Source: Tetragonia tetragonoides
Taxonomy: Eukaryota > Streptophyta > Magnoliopsida > Caryophyllales > Aizoaceae
Length of the DNA: 64,000 nt
Reading direction: 5' to 3'
Assembly: GCA_038025085.1 (NCBI GenBank)
Contig: CM076153.1
Span: forward strand, 4,867,501-4,931,500
Numbering within the stretch: position 1 is the stretch's first letter; each line of letters begins with the position of its first letter. Below are positions 56,301-64,000 of the stretch, piece by piece. The translations under genes were made by a program, and so were the position numbers. The notes under the pieces are model-generated. The model saw only the letters and a program-made list of their open reading frames with translations, was not told the origin of the DNA and ran no database searches.

Positions 56301-59300
56301 AGACATGTCACCATATAAGCTGATAAAAAGTCGAACCAGAAGCCAATCTCAGGTGCAGATGCAATATACCTTTCAAGAACTTGATATGGATCCCGAACAA
56401 GCTTAAGTTTTCCATCAATCCATATGGAATACCGGACATTGGGAAAAAGTCTATGCAATAGAAGCTTTGGAACCTGTCAAAAAAAAATGAATCATAAACA
56501 AACTTTTAAAGGTTAACCTGATTATGCTCCCCCCCCCCCCCCCCCCACACACACACCAAAAAACATAGAAGGGGAAAAAATAATGAAGCAACAGAAGGAA
56601 ATAGTATCCAAAAGGATTAATTAGTCTAAAAGTTCTTAACAACTGAAGACAACACCAATGACCAAACCTTTTAATTTTCAATAAAATACAAAGACATTGT
56701 GAAAAAGCATGATACACAGTTGATCAAGAATTTGTTACAGTTCAAGCAACTATTCCACCATTAGCACAAGGGTCTAGATTGCACCTTATAAGAGTACAAG
56801 AAATGAGATGCTAAAAAAAAGGATTTTGGGACAAGATAAAAAAAAAAAAAGAAGTTTAACTGAGCCAACTACCAATTTTCTTCGGATTATATCCAGGAAC
56901 CCTCAAATCAAAAAATAACTAATCTGCTTAAAGCAATTTGTCAATCTCATCCATTTCGGGCAAACAAACAAGAAGAAAGAAACACAAATAAAATTCTCTT
57001 TTGAAACAGATAAGTCAGAAGAAAGACACCTCAAGTAATGCTTAGCCACAGTCTTCAAAGAATTAAAGTTTGAAGTAGATATAATGTAGAAAATAAAACA
57101 AAGCCCCCCTAAACAAGTCTTTGTGTCTTATTTGTAATGAAATATCGTTTACACAGTGATTGCTTTTTCAACCACAGGTCTAAAAGAAACAGACTCTGTA
57201 ATTGAGGGATAACGCTGCATATATCTAACCTCCCCCCACACCAACCAAAGGCGGGAGCCTTGTGAGAGGCAAAAGTGTATTGATGAATCCTGAACGATGA
57301 GTAAAGTCAATGCTACAAATATAATTTCATTCTCAAAGACATGGTAAAGGGATGGTGTTCAGTTTTCACAAAGAATTTGTAGAAGAGGATACAAAAAGGC
57401 TTGGAACCACTAGACCATCACCCTTGTTGGTCCTTAGAACCCCTCATAAAACAATCCCTTTACAATGTCCAGTAATAACTAAGTTCGCTTCAAGATAACT
57501 ACCTTTCCATTGCGCCTCGCATCACTGTATGGAACATTGCGGACAACAATTATTCTCCACAGGCCAACCATCTTGCTGCTATTCAACACACTCTTATTCC
57601 GCATGTAGTCTTCTGTTTCTTCGTCAATAAACATATAAAATGGTACACGCATTTTCGCAGTGTCACTAATATTTTCCGGTTGTTGAATAACATCATAGTT
57701 ACCTGCAGAAGTACACAATCACGTATGAATACCAAATAGATAAACAGCCAGATTCAACAAACTGGAGATACATATAAATGACATGGCACTACCAAATATG
57801 CCTGACGCAACAATGATGTCATGATACTTATCAAGCTCGGAAAGATCAGCTTCATCAATGTCAAATCCACTCCCATGACCAGGTCTACTACCGTTTACAA
57901 ACCTGTTACAGAATAAAACATTGTCATGAGATTCATAATGATTCTTATGCTAAATAAAAACAAAGCTTCACCATCAAGCTCTATGTCATCAACATCAACA
58001 TCAACATTACCCCAATGCCTCCAAAGAGGCTCCCACCTAAGCAGGGTAAGGGGGGGTCGGTTGTACGCACCATCAAGCTCTATGTATTTATCAATAAGAG
58101 CAAGTAGTTTGCACTTGAAAGCAAATCATTAATTTCCCTAGATATACAATTTGTGATTGCCTGCGCTTACCCACAGTGCACAGTCATTGACTCTTTCATA
58201 TCAAAATATTCATTCCTCTGCTTTAAAGACGAATATCCACCAAAGTCAGAGCCCTCATGACGTTCAGTTTTAATAGGATTCTCCTCGTGAACATAACTCA
58301 AATTATGAAGTACTGGTGATGCTGATGGTGAACTTGGCATGCTTTTAAAAGCCTGCTCAACTGGCAGATAACATACTGGACATGCTGGGAAAGAAAAGAA
58401 ACGAAAGAAGTAACATTAAGAGCACACTCTGAATTGGACATGTAAAAATAGACCAAGACTCCGAAGGAAAAAATATATTGAAGATAGTTCTTACAATCTA
58501 TGATGGATGAAATGTATTTTGTGCATTTGTTTTCGATTAAGTCCGTTCACTTTTCTCAAATCCTTTTTGCTCAGTGCCAATTTTGTAGTGAAAAGGCATC
58601 AAATAACATGGCTGATGCACATTAGCTTGGGAGAAGGGGGAGGGGGGAGGACAACATGGAATTGGGTACAAAGAGGTCACAGAGTTTCGATCACATATGC
58701 TTTTCAAGGAAAAATCTTGGTTGCAGAAGAGGTCTACAAAGATATTGTGTTTTTGCTACCTCAATCATCTAGCAAATTTTCTCTCTGTAGTTGGTAGTTG
58801 ATGACGATGACAAATTGAAGAAAAGAATTGAACATATTTTGAAGAAAAAAAAAACCATCGCATAAGTAGATAATAATAGATCAAGAGTGTGGGACTGTGG
58901 GGGCAATGATTCAACTGACTCTCCTACTCCTATCCACAAAAACTAAAACCAAGGAAAAATGTAATAGCTTTGTGAAACTTACGTCTTGGCCCAATTCTTC
59001 TACGGTTTGGTGGTGGTGGAGGAGGAAATCTGAAGTTTTTGCATGGATGAACCACATGAGGCACTATAAATGTGTCAGGTCTTCCACCATTCTCTTTACC
59101 AGTTATCAGTGAACTTGAATTATTTCCCTCCTTAGAATCCTTAGCAGCAGCAGCTGACGGGATGGATTCAACAATGTTTCTGTGAAATGTTGGGTGTTCA
59201 AGAGCTACCGGAATACTTGAACTGTTACTTCCTGGCGTTTCTACACAGAAGATATAAGCCAGAATGCACACAGGTTATTAATCTTCAGAATGTCAGACAA

Positions 59301-60004
59301 ATGGCAGATCCAGAAAGAAAAAAACACAACCCAGAGAGATACTGTCAAACAATCTGGAACTGCAGATAGTCAGGTATAGGAAGTCATAGCAAGTAAGCAT
59401 AAAGGAACAAGAGAGAAATAAGTAACCCATGGCTGCCACAATCTCTTAAACAATACGGCAACAATCATTCTTGTACAGTGAATTAGTGACCAAACCGTAA
59501 TGCAAATCACACAAATATACAGCCAACAAGAAGAACGAGAACACCCAAAAAACAGAAATAAATCTCCAATTTATCTGTATCAAATTTAGACTGCATTCAC
59601 ATTATTTGAACTTCACCACAGGAGATCACAAAGTTGGATCAAATGCGCACCCAATGTCTATTACCTCCATCATAATTAGAAGACAAACAGTTCACCACAG
59701 AGAACCATAGTCATGGATAATAAGGGAAAGTAGACGAACCTCTATTAAGTGTAAAGAAACCAGATGCAAAAGCCAGCAGAGCAAAGCAAACCAATATCAC
59801 CATTCCAACTTTTCGTCGACACAAATATTTGCAGATAAAAGGGGTACACTTTTCCTTTTCCTTTTCGCGGTGACTTGAAAGTAGCAATTTAGATGGCTTT
59901 CTAGGGAATACTGAGGCTCCATGATTCTGCAACACTCCATTTGATTGTTGTAGTTGCAGTGATCCATAACTCCCCGTACGATATCCCAATGACTTTGAGG
60001 TCAT
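53357..60004 (-). CDS. DUF616 type II membrane protein (TOD1/MUCI70-like putative glycosyltransferase)
   Basis: Nine exons: 60004-59740, 59240-58983, 58384-58171, 57902-57793, 57702-57503, 56473-56370, 54434-54247, 54128-53929, 53584-53357. They total 1,767 nt, or 588 residues. There is a cytosolic basic N-terminus, one transmembrane segment near residues 66-84 (VGMVILVCFALLAFASGFF), then a Ser-rich stem with a proline run. The conserved catalytic-type region follows: PCPVCYLPVEQ, MTVHCGFVNGSRPGHGSGFDI, VPFYMFIDEET, VPKLLLHRLFPNVRYSIWIDGKL, FLWRENTTFAISRHYRRFDVF. This is the DUF616 family, Golgi proteins linked to pectin/mucilage (MUCI70) and turgor (TOD1). The C-terminus has another proline run and a strongly basic RRGKDRRSSSRRHRK tail. 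A 5' UTR exon probably ends at 60351 (CCAG|GTGAGT). The family is clear; substrate and exact orthologue are not. Confidence 0.9.
56530..56556. repeat. Poly-C / CA microsatellite
   Basis: A run of about 18 C, followed by (CA)n, in an intron of the DUF616 gene. Likely to be unstable. Confidence 0.85.
57969..58085 (-). mobile_element. Short Au-like SINE with 18-bp target duplication
   Basis: CACCATCAAGCTCTATGT is present at 57969-57986 and 58068-58085. The 81 bp between, read on the minus strand, has the Au core (GCGTACAACCGACCC, CCTTACCCTGCTTAGG, ATTGGGGTAATGTTG) and a (TTGATG)n tail. It is 5'-truncated and lies in intron 3 of the DUF616 gene. Confidence 0.85.
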
Positions 60005-62768
60005 TGTATCTCCAAACGCACAATTTCGCCTCTCATTGCCTTTAACTAATCCTCAATGCACCTCACATTCAAGGAAAGAAACACAAAATTCATTTTCCAA
60101 ATTCACAATAAACTCTTAATAAGAACCCTAAAAACGACGAATTGCTGTACTTAACCAATTTCCAGATTTCAATTTGCCTTAAACTATTATCAACCAATAC
60201 ATATGATCGATATGATCCCAAAACGCCAATGCAATTCAGCAATCTGAACGAAATATAATCACAACAACAATTAATCACAAAACAAAACGCTTTTCACTAA
60301 ATTGAACATACAATTTGTGAATTTGAGCATAAGATCGACGATGAACTCACCTGGTACTTTAATGTAAAGTTCGCAGTGTCTGAAAATCATGTGATGTCAA
60401 AGACCAATGTATATCAGTGATCTGAATAAATTAGTAGTACGCTACTCAGTAAAATACGACAATAAGCTAAATTTTGTCGAAGTTGCCGTTGAATCTCCGA
60501 AAATGAAATCAAAATCTAGGGTTCTTGATAATCGAAAATCCTAGGGTTTTCGTTGAATGATGATGTTGATGATGCATCAGTTGATGAAATTTGGACATCT
60601 TGGAAACTTTTAATAAATTCCCCCTTAACGTGAACTTCTAACAGGCATGTCTTTCCGGGAATAATGATAATGATAATATAAGCTAATTATGTCCCTTTAT
60701 TTATTAACAAAATGGTTTGTACTAGTATTAATTAATTAATTAAATTAATAAGGCCCAAATAAGAATAATTTAATAAGCAATTAGTACTGTGCACATTTTT
60801 TAAAAATTAAAAATTTGGGAGATCTGTCTCTAGTCTTCTCCCCTGTTTACTTTGGGAGTGCTACTTTCAATGTGCTTAGTCCTCAAATTTCTTGAGTGCT
60901 GGTAATTGAGTGTGTATTTTGCTTCATCTTTAATTTTAGATTTTCTTAAATTATCTAATTATGTTATAAATTATATACTTTGTAAAAGGTAAGGTAAGGT
61001 GTATTATGCACGATCGTAATTTTTAATGGGATGAGAGTCACTTTTTTTTGTGAAAAAAGAGTTACGGCCCATAATAAGTTATCCTTACAATTCTAAATAG
61101 TGACACCATTTTCTTGTGAGTTGGTCTCCACCCAAGACTTACTTTTGCAGTATGTAATAAATTGGTCAAATCATATTTGATTCGGATTAATGTCTTCATG
61201 TCGATCATATTGTGCGTGTTATTTTAGTAGGGTTCGTGTTTCACTCGATAACTAAATCGTGTTATTGTTTTGTAACAAATTAAAACTCGTAAAGAGGATA
61301 TAGTGGGAGTATAAGTGGTAATTAGTAAGTGTCCTACCCTCATAATCCAGTAGTTAGGAGTTCAAATCCTCATCCATTTTTTGCAGGAAGGTCTAATCCT
61401 ATGCGTGAGCCCGTCAGCCCATCATACATGGATTGGCTTGCCCGAAGCAAACTAAATTTAAGTTGGATAACCAAACTTCGATGTAGAAAGATTTTAAACC
61501 AAGATGTCAAAACAAGCTATGAGACGAAGGAGAAACATTAGTTATTCACAAAAAATCCTATATGAGGCGTGAGTCGCTTCAAACAAGTATGATATCTAGT
61601 TATTTTCTGAAATCAAGAGTCGATTATCATCGAGGCGAGACATGTGTCATTGGTAGAATAAGTTTAAGCTTGGACGCTCCCAATAATTTTTTGAGATTTT
61701 GGACACACTAGGACTCTTTGGTTGGGCAAAAAATTGCTTATAACTGAAAAGTAAAAACAATTTTCCTAAAAAACATTTTTTTTCTAAAAGATAAAATCAA
61801 CTAACATAGTTGCATAGATCTCGAAAAGTGAGGTGGATAAAAAAAATCACATCAAAGACATATTGGGGTCAAAAATTATATTTATTTGAAGAAAAAAAAT
61901 AATATTGAGAAAGTGGCCCAAAAGTTCGGCCTGATGCCCAATCAAGTCGAGTGCGGATTTTTATATGGGCAAAGTTCAGACAACCAAACTCGATGACCAA
62001 GTTCAATATTAGTGCTCTGAAGATATAAATATTCCACCAATGAAAAATCATAAATTATATAGATAAAAATGCTTTTCCCCCTAACTATTTTCATTCCCAT
62101 TATACAACGAAAAATTGAAAACTATTTCCCAAAAAAACTATTTTCACCCGAATCAAACCTAGCATAAGTATAAAGTTCCTAATCTCCCTTAACCAACGGT
62201 TCAAGCCTAGACGCCAGATAATTTTTTTTTGCCCAGTATCTTAATTATATTTATATATGCTCGTTAATTAAGAAATTTGCATATTTGCCTGTGTGTTTAA
62301 TTCTGATTCGTGTGAAGTAGTTTTAGTCTTACTTCGTTGAGATTAAGATAGCGTTATGTTCACAGATACACTCTGACACAAGATTAGATCCTTGATTATG
62401 TTTTTTTTTTGTTTTTTTTTTTTTTTGTTTTTTTTGTTTTTTTTTTTTTTTGTTTTTGTTTTTTTTTTGCAATAGAAACTGTGTTAAAACGAGTAATGGG
62501 AACATAAGTTGTAAGGGTATGCCATAGAAATGGAGAAGTTTTCTTTTTAGGGCTGATCATATATTAAATTACAAACATCACAACTCAAAAGCAGCGCACA
62601 ACAGAATCTTATTCAATACAAAAAAACCATAATACAAACAATCACCACACTCTTACTTAAAATAAGAACATAAATGTTTATAACTTTTTATTCATAGTTA
62701 TCAGTTTGTCACACAGCTTAAAACTTCAGGGTCTCAGTTCAGAGCTGCAGAGCAGCTATACTCTTGAT
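60005..62768. other. Promoter of the DUF616 gene and intergenic DNA
   Basis: The left end includes a 5' UTR intron (60350 down to near 60010) and the presumed promoter. The remainder is AT-rich, with a tRNA-like B box (GAGTTCAAATCC near 61360) and a T-rich low-complexity block at 62401-62468. No protein gene was recognised. Confidence 0.45.
62401..62468. repeat. T-rich (T)nG low-complexity tract
   Basis: About 68 bases of almost pure T with spaced G. Probably a retroposon tail or slippage product. Confidence 0.85.
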
Positions 62769-63513
62769 TTAGCACCTCTGCATATATAAAAAGCAATTAG
62801 AATGATCACCATAGTCAGAAAAACAAGTACTCCATAATAATCACAAAAATCGAATGCATATAAATTTTACTCGTACTTACGTTTAAGTGCTTCTCTCCAT
62901 CATGGTGCTCATGTGACTTCTTAGCGTGGATGATCGTCACGCGCTCTTCCTTCCTTTCAATACAAACAACCATGCCTGATTCATCATCAGATTCATAAGA
63001 ATATGGCTTATGTGTATTCTGATTCTGGTGGTGGGCCCCAACCGCTCCATGTCCGAAGCACTGGGTGAACTTGCTGCCCATCTTGTGTTCAGGGTGATTG
63101 GCCTGATGATCATTGTGGTGCTTGTTGGTGGCCTGCACATTTTTGTGCTCAGTCCCATGCCTGTGCCAGAAATGCCCTTGGTGTTTTTTCTCTGAGGACT
63201 TGCAACCACCAGTGTTTTGTGCTGTGATCTTGTGGTGGTTAGTTTGGTCACAGTGAGAGGTCTGATCAACATGGATAGGTTTGGCCATATGTGTTTTCTC
63301 TGAGGGTTTGCAACCACCGTGGTTTTGTGTGACCTTGTGGTGTTTCGTGTGGTCACAGTGAGAGGTCTCAACGTGGGTAGGCTTGGACATATGTGTTTTT
63401 TCCGAGGATTTGCAGCCACCATGGTGGTTATGTGTGCTCTTCTTGTGATGGTTAGTTTGATCACAGTGAGAGGTGTCAACATGAGCAGGCTTGCACATTT
63501 GCATTGTGGCCAT
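62769..63513 (-). CDS. Histidine/cysteine-rich repeat protein, probable metal binder
   Basis: Not assigned to a family. Exon 1 ends at 62881 with donor GTAAGT and a short last exon (62777-62769) adds two residues and TAA. This gives 213 residues from the ATG at 63513. Three tandem repeats of 33-36 residues fill the N-terminal half. Each holds (T)SHCDxTxHHK and GGCKxSEK(T/K)H, so two cysteines and many histidines per unit. A His-rich, less regular region follows (FWHRHGTEHKN, KHHNDHQANHPEHK), then an acidic stretch (SYESDDESGMVVCIERKEERVTI) and KKSHEHHDGEKH. The composition suggests zinc, copper or nickel binding. A TATA-like element (tatataaac, ~63596-63604) directly precedes an upstream ATG at 63594, so I prefer 63513. 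If 63594 is used, the extra 27 residues look like a signal peptide (MLISFLVANLLVVS). Confidence 0.7.
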
Positions 63514-63595
63514 GCTTTTGAATTTCAAGTGGCTAGAGTGCTGGGTTTCTTGTGAAACTACTAACAGGTTTGCTACAAGAAAGGAAATCAACATG

Positions 63596-63604
63596 GTTTA
63601 TATA
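63596..63604 (-). promoter_or_regulatory. TATA-like box of the His/Cys-rich gene
   Basis: Read on the minus strand as gtatataaac, just 2 bp before the first ATG at 63594 and about 85 bp before the preferred start. This argues that transcription begins downstream of the first ATG. Confidence 0.45.
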
Positions 63605-64000
63605 CTAATTGATTGTTAGTGGGTATTTTTGACTTCCATAATTTCAATGTTGAATCTGCCTTTCCATCATGGGCTAGTTGAATGGTATAAATTCTTTTTG
63701 TGTTGAAACTTTAGCCCCATACTCTTTCATTCATTCGTTTAATAAGATTTGTCTGATCATGAGTAAATTGAGAGAATCATATATTGGATCATATCAATAA
63801 AGTTCCAGTTTCTTTATATTCCCTGAATTTTAGATTGAAAGGTCCTAAAGTCTCCTTTGAATGAAGCACGAGGCATTGAAGACAATATCTCATTTCTGTA
63901 ACCTGAGAACTTGAAGAGCAGATGATCAAGTCTAGTGCTCATTGTTTGATTTGTCGTAAATCCTTCTTAAGACTTCTGTCTGATCCACTTATATATAAAG
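63605..64000. other. Upstream DNA at the right edge, no gene seen
   Basis: AT-rich sequence upstream of the His/Cys-rich gene. Nothing recognised. Confidence 0.4.

Noticed and set aside
57225..57270. Possible Au-SINE fragment (ggcgggagcc ...)
   Set aside because: Too short, and no flanking duplication.
61329..61541. tRNA-like segment and 70-codon frame
   Set aside because: Only a B-box-like motif is visible; no A box at the right distance, no tail and no duplication.
62937..63555. Long frames overlapping the His/Cys-rich gene on both strands
   Set aside because: They arise from the repeated sequence in other frames; only the His/Cys frame has consistent repeats, a donor site and a stop.

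Overview
The window is plant nuclear DNA, from a eudicot-like genome. It is AT-rich, with intron-rich genes, canonical plant protein families, an intact Ty1-copia retrotransposon and many small transposable elements. I cannot fix the species. SINEs that look Au-like and tRNA-derived, and the general style of the proteins, fit many core eudicots; Amaranthaceae is only a weak guess.

Layout, left to right. (1) 444-5589, minus: the 5' eight coding exons of a TRF4/PAPD5-type non-canonical poly(A) polymerase, running off the left edge. (2) 7178-7712, plus: a broken RING-H2 gene. (3) 8044-9511: a hAT-like element and a Mutator-like element side by side. (4) 10412-10888, plus: an intact single-exon RING-H2 (ATL-like) protein. 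(5) 12029-23888, minus: an eight-exon UBE2O/PFU-class ubiquitin-conjugating enzyme. Its second intron holds a complete copia element, 17476-23134, with two 795-bp LTRs that I could distinguish at only one base. (6) 24169-26738: a TIR element upstream of the E2 gene and a poly(A) retroposon. (7) 28546-38823, plus: a complete 21-exon NSF (vesicle-fusing ATPase) gene with an AT-AC U12-type first intron and two GC-AG introns. (8) 39912-43780, plus: two tandem type 3 metallothionein genes. (9) 44725-44940, minus: the copper chaperone COX17, with a large intron in its 5' UTR. (10) 50791-51225, minus: a small four-helix membrane protein of a conserved plant family. (11) 53357-60004, minus: a nine-exon DUF616 (TOD1/MUCI70-like) type II membrane protein. 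(12) 62769-63513, minus: a histidine/cysteine-rich repeat protein.

There is no operon-like organisation. The genes are ordinary eukaryotic housekeeping and signalling genes: RNA surveillance, ubiquitination (an E2 and RING E3s), membrane fusion, copper handling and cell-wall glycosylation. Two metallothioneins and COX17 lie within 5 kb of each other, all copper-related, but this may be chance. The exon models were built by hand. In each complete multi-exon gene the exon lengths add up to a whole number of codons, which supports the splice sites.

The most notable signals are the U12-type intron of NSF, a duplicated splice donor in the poly(A) polymerase gene, the very young copia insertion antisense in an intron, two TIR elements with gene-like or UTR-like interiors, several small SINEs with clear target-site duplications, and the repeat architecture of the histidine/cysteine-rich protein.
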